A stretch of 64,000 nucleotides of DNA from Mesorhizobium sp. ES1-1 (GTDB lineage: Bacteria; Pseudomonadota; Alphaproteobacteria; Rhizobiales; Rhizobiaceae): contig NZ_JAIUGX010000006.1 in the NCBI RefSeq assembly GCF_020164785.1, positions 124,001 through 188,000 on the forward strand, written 5' to 3'. Within the stretch, counting starts at the first letter, position 1; the number at the start of each line of letters is the position of its first letter. Shown piece after piece: positions 8,251-19,694 of this stretch. Under the pieces are notes generated by a model, which had not been told where the DNA came from, did no database searches, and was given only the letters and a program-made list of their open reading frames with translations. Position numbers and translations under genes: made by a program.

Positions 8251-10884
8251 TTGCGCCTGCTGTTAGCGACGCTGCTGATCTTCGCGACCACCGCCGCCGA
8301 AGCGGCGGAGCGGCGCGTGGCCTTGGTGGTGGCAGAGGACGACTATCGGCTGGTCCGGCCGCTCGCCAACCCCGTGCATGACGGCGAGGCAATGCGATCC
8401 GCGCTGAAGACGCTGGGCTTCGAGGTGGTGCTGGAATCCAACCGCGACCTCAAGCGCATGCGGCGCGCCCTCGACGATTTCCGCGACGATGCCAAGGGCG
8501 CCGACGTGGCGCTCGTCTATTTTTCCGGTCATGGCGTCGAAATCTCGGGGGAGAATCGGCTGCTTCCGGTCGATGCCGACGCTTCCTCGCTCGAGGCGCT
8601 GGACAAGACGAGCCTGCCGCTGGAAGAGGTGCGCGAGGCCGTCGCGGCAACCGCCAAGGTCGGGCTGATCGTGCTCGACGCCTGCCGCAACGATCCGTTC
8701 TCGGCGAGCGGCGGCAGCGAAGGGCGCGGCGCGACCTCGCTGGCCAAGGACATATCGGACAAGGTCAAACCGGGTCTCGGCAGGATCGGCCGCGCGGAAA
8801 ACATCCTGTTTGCCTTCTCGGCAGCGCCGGGCGAGACGGCAGCCGACGGCACGGGACAGAATTCGCCGTTCACGGCCGCGCTGGCCAAATATCTCGGCAC
8901 GGACGGCCTCGAAATACGCTCGGTGCTGACGCTGGTGCAGCAGGAGGTCTACGATCTGTCTCGCGGGAAGCAGCTGCCTTATGTCGAGAGCGGCCTGCCG
9001 AGATTGTTTTTTGCCGCCGAGGCCAAGGAAAAATTGCCCGAACGCGAACGGCTTTTGCTGGCCATGGCCGACGTGACGCCGCAGATGCGCGGCGAGGTGG
9101 AACAGATTGCCAGCGATGCCGACATGCCGCTGGCACCGCTCTACGGGGCGCTGATCAGCGCAGATGCCGCCCATCTTTCGACGGACAGCCTGAATGCCCG
9201 GTTGCGCGAGGCGGCCGACGCCTTCGTCAAGGTGCGGGGCGAGATGAAGACCCTCGCCTCCGACGACCCGAAAGTCAGCGAACTGCGCCGCCAGGCCGAT
9301 GAACAGCTTACGCTCGGCGCCTTCGAGGGCGCCCGCACGATCCTTGCCAGGGCCGCCGAGATCGACAATGTCTCCCGCAACGCGCTGAAGGTCAATTTCG
9401 TCAGCCGCACCCTGTCGGAAGCCGCGACGCGTTTTCTGGCCGGTGGCGCGGCGAGCGCCGAACTCGACTACGCCACCGCCATCAGTGACTACGAATCCGT
9501 GCTGGCACTCTATGGCGAAGCCGGTCAGACCTCGCTTACCCTGGAACAGGCGGATCGCCAGAGCCGCGCTCTGGAAGAACTCGGCGTTCTCTATACGACG
9601 GTGGGTAACGTCGAGGCGGCCGGTCATGCCTTTGCCGCCCTGATGGCCAACCTCGAGCAGCGATCGCGTCAAGAAACAGACCCGAGCGTCAAGCGCGATC
9701 TCGCCATCAGCCATATCAAGCTTGCCAACATAAGGATGACGCAGGGCGATCTGCCGAGCTCCCTTGAGAACTACGAGGCCGCCAGGGACATGCTGCAGGG
9801 CCTGACCGCGGCCATGCCCGACAACAAAGACTGGTTGGGCGACCTGGCCATGGCCCACGACAAGATCGGCAATGTTCTGGCGACGCAAGGCGATGTCGGC
9901 GCCGCTGCCCAGGCCTATCAAAAGAGCCTGTCGATCAAGCAGAAACTGGCCGATGCTGCGCCGCACAGCGCGCTTCTGCTGCGCGACCTGACGATTACCT
10001 ATGATGAAATCGGCGACCTCGCCCGGACCACCGGCCAGTTGGACGCGGCGCAGACGGCCTTTGAAGAGAGTCTGCGGATCCGGCTCGCACTGGCAGAGGA
10101 CAGACCCGATGATCCCGAGCGCCAGCGCTCCGTCGCCGTCAGCCAGGAAAGGGTTGGCGACGTGATGCGAGAGCGCGGCGACGTGACAGCTGCGGTCGCG
10201 GCCTACACGAAAAGCCGGACGATCGCGGAAGAATTGGTGCGCCGTGACCCTAACGATACCGATCTCAAGCGGGATCTGTCGATCAGTTACGGCAAGATCG
10301 GCAATGCGCTCAGCGACCAGCAGAACTGGCCGGCAGCGCTGAATTCGTATCAGCAGGCATTGGCTATGACGCGCGAACTGGCCGCCGCCGATCCGGGGAA
10401 TAGCGAATGGCAGCGCGACCTTTCGGTCTGCCTGGAAAAGGTTGCCGGCGTGCTCGATGCGCAAGGCGATGTCAGCGGCGCCCTGCGAAACTATCAGGAC
10501 AGTCTTGCCATCGCCGACCGGCTAGCCAGGCTCGACCCGGCCAATTCGGGTTGGCAGCGCGACCTGTCGATCACGCTTGCCGAAATCGGCATGCTGGAGA
10601 CCAAGCAGCGCCATTTCGACGGCTCACGGAAAGCCTTCGAGGCCAGCCTCGAAATCCGACAGCGCCTGGCCAAGTCCGATCCCGACAATGCGATCTGGCA
10701 GTTCGACCTGGTGCAGGCCTATATCAACTACGCTTATGTGGCCAGGAAACCGAAGGTCGCTCTGGCCAAGGCTCTGGAGCTTACGTTGGAACTCGACCGC
10801 ACGGGCCGGTTGGCGCCCAGGGACAAATCCATGATCCCCTATCTGCGCAACCTTCTGGCCAAGTTCGAAGCTCGAAAAAAATAG
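8251..10884 (+). CDS. Exported caspase-fold (peptidase C14) protein with TPR repeats
   Basis: The product is 877 aa when started at TTG 8251, which gives a clean signal peptide (to about residue 18, ending AEA) after a GGGGGG ribosome site; GTG 8209 would add 14 residues. Residues about 20-270 form a caspase/metacaspase-like domain with the catalytic His in SGHG (His94) and Cys in DACR (Cys145), both intact. The C-terminal half holds about seven tetratricopeptide units with a period near 50 residues, each resembling RDLSIS..KIG....GD..AAL..YQ.SLAI. A periplasmic location is implied by the signal. Rhizobia carry several caspase homologues; targets are unknown. It stands alone, with the gyrB promoter downstream. 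Confidence 0.9.
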   Translation: MRLLLATLLIFATTAAEAAERRVALVVAEDDYRLVRPLANPVHDGEAMRSALKTLGFEVVLESNRDLKRMRRALDDFRDDAKGADVALVYFSGHGVEISGENRLLPVDADASSLEALDKTSLPLEEVREAVAATAKVGLIVLDACRNDPFSASGGSEGRGATSLAKDISDKVKPGLGRIGRAENILFAFSAAPGETAADGTGQNSPFTAALAKYLGTDGLEIRSVLTLVQQEVYDLSRGKQLPYVESGLPRLFFAAEAKEKLPERERLLLAMADVTPQMRGEVEQIASDADMPLAPLYGALISADAAHLSTDSLNARLREAADAFVKVRGEMKTLASDDPKVSELRRQADEQLTLGAFEGARTILARAAEIDNVSRNALKVNFVSRTLSEAATRFLAGGAASAELDYATAISDYESVLALYGEAGQTSLTLEQADRQSRALEELGVLYTTVGNVEAAGHAFAALMANLEQRSRQETDPSVKRDLAISHIKLANIRMTQGDLPSSLENYEAARDMLQGLTAAMPDNKDWLGDLAMAHDKIGNVLATQGDVGAAAQAYQKSLSIKQKLADAAPHSALLLRDLTITYDEIGDLARTTGQLDAAQTAFEESLRIRLALAEDRPDDPERQRSVAVSQERVGDVMRERGDVTAAVAAYTKSRTIAEELVRRDPNDTDLKRDLSISYGKIGNALSDQQNWPAALNSYQQALAMTRELAAADPGNSEWQRDLSVCLEKVAGVLDAQGDVSGALRNYQDSLAIADRLARLDPANSGWQRDLSITLAEIGMLETKQRHFDGSRKAFEASLEIRQRLAKSDPDNAIWQFDLVQAYINYAYVARKPKVALAKALELTLELDRTGRLAPRDKSMIPYLRNLLAKFEARKK

Positions 10885-10924
10885 CCGGCTGAAGTCTCGA
10901 GATTCGGCCTGGAAATGCCCGTAA

Positions 10925-13501
<2,577 letters not shown>

Positions 13502-13642
13502 TCTGGCGATCGACCTGGCTGCCGCAGGCGGCACGGGATTGGTTCCGTGCTGTGCCAATCAATCATTTTACCAGCGCCCGGAACGGAACCCTCTGAAAGA
13601 CATTGTGAAAGCATTGATCACAATTTCTCACAGGAGGCCTTC

Positions 13643-13720
13643 ATGGGACGTGGAATTTTGCTCTGGTTGCTCGGTATTCCGATTCCGATCATCATCCTTA
13701 TCATGCTGTTCGTACGGTAG
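13643..13720 (+). CDS. 25-residue single-helix membrane peptide
   Basis: An ATG preceded by AGGAGG (spacing 6) opens a 25-codon frame made almost wholly of hydrophobic residues (LLWLLGIPIPIIILIMLF) with Arg near each end. The composition, the excellent ribosome site and the stop only 9 bp before the next membrane-protein gene argue for a real small gene. I recall very similar tiny peptides with the IPIPII motif in other Rhizobiales, but no function. It is probably co-transcribed with the 305-aa membrane protein. Confidence 0.65.
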   Translation: MGRGILLWLLGIPIPIIILIMLFVR

Positions 13721-13729
13721 GGGGCAGAG

Positions 13730-14647
13730 ATGCAGTCCACCCTATCGGATGTCGACGTATCCGCCTCGACGGAATCGTCGTCCACCGCCGTCAGCTGGGG
13801 ACCGATCATCGCGGGCGCCTTCGCGGCTTCCACACTGACCTTCATCCTGATGTTGCTCGGTTCCGGGCTTGGCCTCACGATGGTTTCGCCATGGTCCGGT
13901 TCCGGCGCTTCGATCACGACTTTCGCGGTGTCGACGGCGATATGGCTGGTGATCGTCCAGTGGCTGTCATCCGGTGTCGGAGGCTATCTGGCCGGGCGCC
14001 TGCGTACGAAATGGGTAGGCGTTCACACAGACGAAGTCTATTTCCGTGACACGGCCCACGGCTTCCTTGCATGGGCATTGGCCACGCTGCTGGTCGTAGG
14101 GCTTCTAGGCTCTGCCTTGTCCTCCGCGCTCGGCACCGGCGTGCAAGCGGTCTCCACGGTAGCTTCGGGCGCTGCGCTTGGTGCTTCGGCCGGAGCCTCG
14201 GCCAACGCGAATAGTGCTACTGCGGACAATGCGACGTCCTACCTCGTCGACTCCCTGTTTCGCCCGGCCGACCCGGCACGGCTTGCCGCAGCGAACGGCG
14301 ACAGCGATGCAGCAGCGACCGGACAGGCCTCCCGCATTCTGATGGCGAGCGCCGTCGCAGGCGAAATCTCCGCCGACGACAAGACTTACCTGGCACAACT
14401 GGTCGCTGCTCGCACCGGGCTTTCCGAGGCTGATGCCAAGGCCCGTGTCGATGCGATGGTCGCCAAGGTGGAGGACGCCAAGGTCAAGGCCAAGCAGGCA
14501 GCCGACGCCGCCCGCAAGGCAAGCGCAACGTTCGCCCTGCTCGGCGCCCTGTCGCTTGTCATCGGTGCCTTCATCGCCAGTGCGGCTGCGGCTCTTGGCG
14601 GCAGGCAACGCGACGATGAGGAAGCGGTTTTCATCACCACCCGTTGA
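13730..14647 (+). CDS. Membrane protein of unknown function with Ala-rich central loop
   Basis: The 305-aa product has hydrophobic segments near residues 25-50, 62-85, 108-130 and 280-297. The VSWGPIIAGAFAASTLTFILMLLGSGLGL start resembles a family of rhizobial membrane proteins often annotated as hypothetical or PhnA-like. Between helices three and four lies an Ala/Ser/Asp-rich loop with a likely helical section (about residues 230-265) rich in Lys and Ala. No enzyme motif is visible. It follows the 25-aa membrane peptide by 9 bp and ends at a strong terminator, so the two form a small operon separate from gyrB. Confidence 0.75.
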   Translation: MQSTLSDVDVSASTESSSTAVSWGPIIAGAFAASTLTFILMLLGSGLGLTMVSPWSGSGASITTFAVSTAIWLVIVQWLSSGVGGYLAGRLRTKWVGVHTDEVYFRDTAHGFLAWALATLLVVGLLGSALSSALGTGVQAVSTVASGAALGASAGASANANSATADNATSYLVDSLFRPADPARLAAANGDSDAAATGQASRILMASAVAGEISADDKTYLAQLVAARTGLSEADAKARVDAMVAKVEDAKVKAKQAADAARKASATFALLGALSLVIGAFIASAAAALGGRQRDDEEAVFITTR

Positions 14648-14670
14648 AGCCCATGCATCCAGACATGAAA

Positions 14671-14697
14671 GAGCCCGGTGATGAACCGGGCTCTTTT
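14671..14697 (+). terminator. Rho-independent terminator after the membrane protein gene
   Basis: GAGCCCGGT and ACCGGGCTC form a perfect 9-bp stem with a 5-nt loop followed by TTTT. It lies between convergent genes and may serve pntB on the other strand as well. Confidence 0.85.
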
Positions 14698-14729
14698 CGT
14701 TTGGAGGGGTGGACCGCCGTTTGCGCGGT

Positions 14730-16127
14730 TCAGTGATCCATTGCCTTGACGATTTCCTCGGTCATCTTCTTGGCGTCGCCCAACAGCATCATGGTGCCGT
14801 CTTTGTAGAACAGCGTGTTGTCGATACCGGCATAGCCCGAGCCAAGGGAACGCTTGACGAAAAGGCAGGTGCGAGCCTTGTCGACATCGAGGATCGGCAT
14901 TCCATAGATCGGCGAGGATTTGTCATCGCGCGCCGAAGGATTGGTGACGTCATTGGCGCCGATGACATAGGCGACATCGGCTTGCGCGAACTCCGAATTG
15001 ATGTCTTCGAGTTCGAACACTTCGTCGTAAGGCACGTTGGCTTCGGCGAGCAGAACGTTCATATGGCCGGGCATCCGGCCGGCCACCGGGTGGATGGCGT
15101 ATTTGACATCGACGCCATTGGCCTTGAGCTTGTCGGCCATTTCGCGCAGCGCATGCTGGGCCTGCGCAACCGCCATGCCGTAGCCCGGCACGATGATGAC
15201 CTTCTGCGCGTTCATCATCAAATAGGCGGCGTCGTCGGCCGAACCTTGCTTGACGGTCCGCTCGATACCGTCATCGGCTGCCGCCGCCGTCTCGCCGCCG
15301 AAGCCGCCGAGAATGACAGAGATGAAGCTTCGGTTCATGCCCTTGCACATGATGTAGGACAGGATGGCGCCTGATGAACCGACCAGTGCGCCGGTGATGA
15401 TCAGCGCCAGATTGCCCAGCGTGAAGCCTAGCGCGGCCGCCGCCCAGCCGGAATAGGAATTGAGCATAGAGACGACGACCGGCATGTCGGCGCCGCCGAT
15501 CGGGATGATGAGCAAGATGCCCAAAACCAGCGATGCCGCGACGATCAGCCAGAACACCAGCTTGGATTCGGTGGCCACGAGCAGAACGATCAGGACGATC
15601 AGCGCGACGCCAAGCGCCGCGTTGATCGCGTGTCGCCCGCCGATCATGATCGGCTTGCCCGACATGCGGCCGTCGAGCTTCAGGAAGGCGATGACCGAAC
15701 CGGTGAAAGTGATGGCGCCGATAGCCACGCCCAGGCTCATCTCGATCAGCGCCTGAGCATGGATGTCACCGTCTGTGCCGATGCCGAAGCTTTCCGGCGC
15801 GTAGATGGCAGCGGCCGCGACCATCACGGCGGCAAGGCCGACGAGTGAGTGGAAGGCGGCGACCAGTTGCGGCATTGAAGTCATGGCGATGCGCCGTGCG
15901 GTGACGGCACCGACGCCGCCGCCAATGGCCAGCCCAAGCACAATCATCCCGAAGCGCCCGGCCGATGGGGTCGCCAGCGCCAGCGTGGTGGCGATGGCAA
16001 TGCCCATGCCGACCATACCGTAGAGATTGCCCTGCCGGCTGGTGGTCGGATGCGACAGGCCGCGCAGCGCCATGATGAACAGGACGCCAGAGACGAGATA
16101 GAGGAAGGAGGCGAAGTTGGCGTTCAT
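14730..16127 (-). CDS. pntB: NAD(P) transhydrogenase subunit beta
   Basis: PntB (465 aa) holds most of the membrane channel and the NADP(H)-binding domain III of proton-translocating transhydrogenase, which uses the proton gradient to reduce NADP+ with NADH. About nine transmembrane segments fill residues 1-270. The C-terminal domain shows VIIVPGYGMAVAQAQHALRE (the NADP-binding GYGMAVA fingerprint), YAIHPVAGRMPGHMNVLLAEA and VIGANDVTNPSA. ATG 16127 begins MNANFAS, a normal PntB N-terminus. It follows the short PntA subunit by only 5 bp, so the genes form an operon. Confidence 0.96.
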   Translation of the reverse strand: MNANFASFLYLVSGVLFIMALRGLSHPTTSRQGNLYGMVGMGIAIATTLALATPSAGRFGMIVLGLAIGGGVGAVTARRIAMTSMPQLVAAFHSLVGLAAVMVAAAAIYAPESFGIGTDGDIHAQALIEMSLGVAIGAITFTGSVIAFLKLDGRMSGKPIMIGGRHAINAALGVALIVLIVLLVATESKLVFWLIVAASLVLGILLIIPIGGADMPVVVSMLNSYSGWAAAALGFTLGNLALIITGALVGSSGAILSYIMCKGMNRSFISVILGGFGGETAAAADDGIERTVKQGSADDAAYLMMNAQKVIIVPGYGMAVAQAQHALREMADKLKANGVDVKYAIHPVAGRMPGHMNVLLAEANVPYDEVFELEDINSEFAQADVAYVIGANDVTNPSARDDKSSPIYGMPILDVDKARTCLFVKRSLGSGYAGIDNTLFYKDGTMMLLGDAKKMTEEIVKAMDH

Positions 16128-16132
16128 GCGCT

Positions 16133-16558
16133 CTACTTGTCCTTCTTCTTGTACATGGCCAGCATGCGCTGGGTGACGAGAAAGCCGCCGAAGATGTTTA
16201 CGGAGACCAGCATCAACGCGACGAAGCCAAAGCCCGCGGCAATGCCCGAGGCGGCGATGCCGACGGCAAGCAGCGCGCCGACGACGATGACAGATGAGAT
16301 GGCGTTGGTGACCGCCATGAGCGGCGTGTGCAACGCCGGGGTCACCGACCAGACCACGTAATAGCCGACGAAGATCGCCAGGATGAAGATCGCGAAGCGG
16401 AAGACGAAGGGGTCGATTGCGCCACCCGACAAAGCGTGAGCGGCACCGCCGGCCACATCGGCGGCGCCGGGCGCGGTCGCCATATCGTGCGCCGCCATCC
16501 GGACCGCAGCGCTTGCCTGATCGAGCTGGTCGAGCGCCTTCTGCAGGGTCTGATCCAT
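16133..16558 (-). CDS. NAD(P) transhydrogenase subunit alpha, membrane part (PntA2/PntAB type)
   Basis: This 141-aa protein carries the four N-terminal helices of the channel (domain II) that in E. coli are fused to the end of PntA. In alphaproteobacteria the alpha subunit is commonly split in two, as here. It has hydrophobic stretches from [19 protein letters not shown] onward and ends with the charged YKKKDK tail. ATG 16558 overlaps the stop of pntA by one base (TGATG), which points to translational coupling. A GTG one codon upstream is possible but unneeded. Confidence 0.94.
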   Translation of the reverse strand: MDQTLQKALDQLDQASAAVRMAAHDMATAPGAADVAGGAAHALSGGAIDPFVFRFAIFILAIFVGYYVVWSVTPALHTPLMAVTNAISSVIVVGALLAVGIAASGIAAGFGFVALMLVSVNIFGGFLVTQRMLAMYKKKDK

Positions 16559-17832
16559 CACGCTGTCCCTTCCGGCTTCGACGAGGGCGATTTCGACTCG
16601 GCCGGTTGCCCGGTGGCCACCATGGCGGAGGCCGCTTCGGCATCGGCAATCATTGTCGTGGCCGGGATCGCCGCCGGCTCGACATGCGGCTGCGGGTCGG
16701 CCTTGGCGAAGGCCGGATGGACGATCCTGCCGCCGTCGGTCAACATGGTCGCCTTGACCAGATCGTCATCGCGATTGATGGCCAGCGTCTTCGTCGTCTT
16801 GTCGACCAGCGTCTCGAGGAAAGCGAACAGGTTCCTCGCATAGAGCAGGGACGCGGATGCGGCGATGCGGCCCGGCACGTTGAGATGGCCGACGATCTTG
16901 ACGCCGTTGGCGGTCGTCACAACCTGCCCCGCCACGGCGCCCTCGACATTGCCGCCGCGCTCGACGGCGAGATCGACGAGCACGGAGCCGGGCTTCATCG
17001 ACGCAACCATCGCGGCCGAGACCAGCTTCGGCGCCGGCCGGCCGGGGATGAGCGCCGTGGTGATAACGATATCCTGCTTGGCGATGTGTTCGGCGGTGAG
17101 TGCCGCCTGCTTGGCCTGATATTCCTTCGACATTTCCTTGGCGTAACCGCCGGCCGTCTCGGCGGCCTTGAACTCCTCGTCCTCGACGGCGAGGAACTTC
17201 GCGCCGAGGGAAGCGACCTGCTCCTTGGCGGCGGGGCGCACATCGGTAGCGGTGACGACCGCGCCAAGCCGGCGCGCGGTTGCGATCGCCTGCAGCCCCG
17301 CGACGCCCACGCCCATGATGAAGACCTTCGCCGCCGGCACGGTGCCCGCCGCCGTCATCATCATCGGCAGAGCGCGGTCGTATTCGGATGCGCCGTCGAT
17401 CACCGCCTGGTAGCCGGCAAGGTTGGCCTGTGAAGACAGGACGTCCATCGACTGGGCGCGCGTGATGCGCGGCATGAACTCCATCGAGAAGGCGGTGACA
17501 CCGGACTTGGCAAGGGCCGCGACTGCGGCATCGTTGCCGTAGGGATCCATCATGGCGATGACGGCCGCTCCGGCTTTGTAGCCATTGAGCTCGGCTTCGC
17601 TTGGCCGGCGCACCTTAAGCACGACATCGGCCTTGGCGACATCGGAAGGGTTGCCGATGGAGGCGCCCGTCTTGGCGAACTCCTCGTCGGGAATGCGCGA
17701 CCGTGTGCCGGCGCCGGTCTCGATGACGACATCGAAACCCAGTGCGGTCAGTCGCTTCACCGTATCAGGCGAGGCCGCCACTCGAGGCTCGTTGCCATCG
17801 AGTTCACGAGGGATGAAAACCGTCTGCCCCAC
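16558..17832 (-). CDS. pntA: NAD(P) transhydrogenase subunit alpha, NAD-binding part
   Basis: This 424-aa subunit is domain I, which binds NADH on the cytoplasmic side and passes hydride to the NADP domain of PntB. It belongs to the alanine dehydrogenase/PNT family: [18 protein letters not shown] at the start, [18 protein letters not shown] as the Rossmann glycine motif (about residues 173-190), and the RIPDEEF and [12 protein letters not shown] conserved stretches. It ends in a Pro/Ala/Ser-rich tail instead of membrane helices because those are encoded by the next gene. It is the first pnt gene and lies about 85 bp after the aa3 oxidase subunit IV gene. Confidence 0.96.
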   Translation of the reverse strand: MGQTVFIPRELDGNEPRVAASPDTVKRLTALGFDVVIETGAGTRSRIPDEEFAKTGASIGNPSDVAKADVVLKVRRPSEAELNGYKAGAAVIAMMDPYGNDAAVAALAKSGVTAFSMEFMPRITRAQSMDVLSSQANLAGYQAVIDGASEYDRALPMMMTAAGTVPAAKVFIMGVGVAGLQAIATARRLGAVVTATDVRPAAKEQVASLGAKFLAVEDEEFKAAETAGGYAKEMSKEYQAKQAALTAEHIAKQDIVITTALIPGRPAPKLVSAAMVASMKPGSVLVDLAVERGGNVEGAVAGQVVTTANGVKIVGHLNVPGRIAASASLLYARNLFAFLETLVDKTTKTLAINRDDDLVKATMLTDGGRIVHPAFAKADPQPHVEPAAIPATTMIADAEAASAMVATGQPAESKSPSSKPEGTA

Positions 17833-17916
17833 CGCATGATCCTTTCGGCCGGAAACTGTTCCCGCGGGACGCCGACCGGCCTCGCGGCGGCGCCGTGGAC
17901 TTGGTGTCGGAGACTT

Positions 17917-18141
17917 CTATCGGAGGAGAAAGGCGCCGACGGCCAGAATCAGAACGAACAGGATTGTCGCCGAGAAGAAACCGCCAGCGAAGAAGCCGAA
18001 AGCCATCGCCAGAAGCAGGGCCGCGCAGAAAAGCGAACCGTACTTGGCCAGCGCGAGGAACCCCGCATAGGTGCGGTCGTGCTCGGCATAGTCCATCTTC
18101 GCGCCCAGTTCGACAGGACCGTTCGCCGAGTGATCAGCCAT
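17917..18141 (-). CDS. aa3-type cytochrome c oxidase subunit IV
   Basis: This 74-aa membrane protein matches the short subunit IV of alphaproteobacterial aa3 oxidases: a soluble N-terminus with MDYAEHDRTYAGFLALAKYG and a C-terminal hydrophobic hairpin. The start at ATG 18141 (MADHSANGP) has GGGGTA upstream; a longer frame adds an implausible leader. It lies upstream of pntA on the same strand. This neighbour pair is common in Rhizobiales and may reflect joint control of respiratory-chain membrane enzymes. The subunit is dispensable for catalysis in known oxidases. Confidence 0.85.
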   Translation of the reverse strand: MADHSANGPVELGAKMDYAEHDRTYAGFLALAKYGSLFCAALLLAMAFGFFAGGFFSATILFVLILAVGAFLLR

Positions 18142-18376
18142 GGAAGTACCCCTTCGAAGACATCTTTCAGGCACATAGCGAAAAGCCGCGCCGAGAGCAA
18201 TGGCGCTCTTGCCGCACCGCGGCCGTCAAGCGCCTCGAGGAGTAATCACGGATGATCTTCAGCCGTCGGAGCGGGGGCGTGGGACCGTTACGGTAACCAG
18301 GGTCACGCCGGCGCGAAAAGTTCACGGGCTGTCGTCCACCGGCGGGGCGGGCAGGTCCAGTCCGCCTGGAGCGCCG
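18142..18376. other. Intergenic region with a short palindrome
   Basis: No gene is supported here. GTTAC-G-GTAAC (18287-18297) is a perfect 5-bp inverted repeat that could be a regulator site for the cytochrome subunit/pnt genes. Otherwise it is GC-rich spacer. Confidence 0.3.
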
Positions 18377-18526
18377 TCAGCCGGCGAGTTGCGGGAACAG
18401 TCCGAGCAGCCCGACGACGATCAGGTAAAGAGCGACGATGTAGTTCAGCAGCCTTGGCATGACCAGGATCAGTACGCCCGCGATCAGCGAAATGAGCGGG
18501 GTCAGGGCGAGCTGGGAAATGTGCAT
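18377..18526 (-). CDS. DUF3096 family small membrane protein
   Basis: The 49-aa product has two hydrophobic stretches separated by a PRLLNYIVALYLI motif, which is the signature of DUF3096. The start at ATG 18526 has AAGGAA at a good distance; a frame reaching 18610 adds a soluble leader with no support. Proteins of this family are widespread in alphaproteobacteria and some archaea and have no assigned role. It lies between the FeeM-like gene and the aa3 oxidase subunit gene on the same strand, with long gaps on both sides, so it is probably its own transcript. Confidence 0.75.
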   Translation of the reverse strand: MHISQLALTPLISLIAGVLILVMPRLLNYIVALYLIVVGLLGLFPQLAG

Positions 18527-18653
18527 GTCGTGTTCCTTTACCAGGCTTCCAAGCCATGGGCTGAAGTGAATACCGCCCTCGGCATGATCGAGAACGCTGA
18601 AGGCGCCCAAAGGCTCCTTCTCCGCTCGCCTGAAATCGCGCGCTTGCGCGTTT

Positions 18654-19433
18654 TCACGCGGCTTCGTGGTAATATTTCGCGGTCGGCAGGATCGTCAGAG
18701 GCGCAAGTTCCCCTGCGTGCGGCCTGTCGAACAGCATGCGCTGTTCCATTGGCGTCGAGCGGAAGAAGGGAAACCGCGACAGGGACCGCTCCCGGATGGC
18801 GTTGACGTCGGCGCGGTAGAGCACGACCTTGTTGAAGACGCCGGGATACGGACGTGGCTCGCTGATCTTCTCGGAGTAATAGATGCGCTTGTAGAAGCCG
18901 GCGTGGTCCTCACGAATGGTGGACAGGCAATAGGGCGCGTTGAAGTGAAAACACGCCATGCCGGCAAGCCGCAGCGTCAAATAGGGGATCTGCGGATAGA
19001 TGCGCGACCATTCGGGATCTGACGCAAACCGGCTGGGGCAAATGAAGCTCAGTCCGTCCGCAAGCATCGGCATGACGATGTCGCCAAAGGCCTTTGTGGA
19101 CGGCGACATAGGCGTAGCCGCCGTGACGTGATGAATTCGAAGCGTGCTGATCAGCTCCTGGTCGATATAGACCCCAAAGCGATAGACATTCGGCGTCTCG
19201 TCGAGTTCGTCGTGGATGGTCTGATTTTCGTTGTCGGGCACCATATCGTTGGAGCGATATGATTTGTAACGCAGGCGGTAGATATCCTCGAGATCCTCGC
19301 CCTTGTCGCACCGACGATATTCAGTCCGTTCAAGCATCGCGGAGACGTTGCGGGCGAAGCCGGACATGCTGTCCGAGGCCTCCTTGCCGTCCGGGTCCGC
19401 TATGGAGCGAACCGAACTCAACTGCACAATCAT
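18654..19433 (-). CDS. FeeM-like N-acyl amino acid synthase / autoinducer-synthase-fold acyltransferase
   Basis: The 259-aa protein resembles the FeeM family, GNAT-fold enzymes related to LuxI-type synthases that join an acyl carrier protein-bound fatty acid to an amino acid. Visible features are YRLRYKSYRSNDMVP, where an autoinducer synthase has its N-terminal substrate channel, VYIDQELISTLRIHHVT (the central beta strand), and the conserved FICPSRFASD and RLAGMACFHFNAPYCL stretches. No acyl carrier protein or LuxR gene is adjacent. It is downstream of and co-oriented with a GGDEF-EAL gene, 261 bp away. The assignment is by recall of family sequence and is moderately sure. Confidence 0.65.
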   Translation of the reverse strand: MIVQLSSVRSIADPDGKEASDSMSGFARNVSAMLERTEYRRCDKGEDLEDIYRLRYKSYRSNDMVPDNENQTIHDELDETPNVYRFGVYIDQELISTLRIHHVTAATPMSPSTKAFGDIVMPMLADGLSFICPSRFASDPEWSRIYPQIPYLTLRLAGMACFHFNAPYCLSTIREDHAGFYKRIYYSEKISEPRPYPGVFNKVVLYRADVNAIRERSLSRFPFFRSTPMEQRMLFDRPHAGELAPLTILPTAKYYHEAA

Positions 19434-19694
19434 CTACTCATTCCCCGTACACTACCGCCCCCAACCGACACTACGACGGGGTTATGCGATGTAAAGATGA
19501 AAATGGAAAGGCGATCGTTTACCATCTGTTAAGGTTAACATTCAATAGAATATTACTAAAATCCTATCGTTTTCTTGCTCTCCAATGCTGGCGCAAAGAT
19601 GCCGGCGCAAGATTGCCGGAGCGAGGGACGATCCAGCTCCGACGCCGCAGAGTGCTCGACGGAATGAAGTTCACGACGCCGCGGAGACGTGCGG
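19434..19694. promoter_or_regulatory. A/T-rich upstream region of the FeeM-like gene
   Basis: The part at about 19500-19565 is clearly more A/T-rich than its surroundings. It contains the inverted repeat GTTAA-GG-TTAAC (19528-19539). It most likely holds the promoter and an operator of the minus-strand FeeM-like gene. No coding sequence is convincing here. Confidence 0.4.

Noticed and set aside
8263..10464. 733-aa minus-strand frame opposite the caspase-TPR gene
   Set aside because: Antisense shadow whose periodicity only mirrors the TPR repeats.
9650..10700. Repeated DNA that might be taken for a tandem repeat array or CRISPR
   Set aside because: The units are about 150 bp, imperfect, in frame and encode TPR helices. 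There are no identical repeats with spacers.
18200..18805. 201-aa plus-strand frame across the DUF3096 region
   Set aside because: It lacks a ribosome site and spans the intergenic region, the DUF3096 gene and the end of the FeeM-like gene on the other strand.
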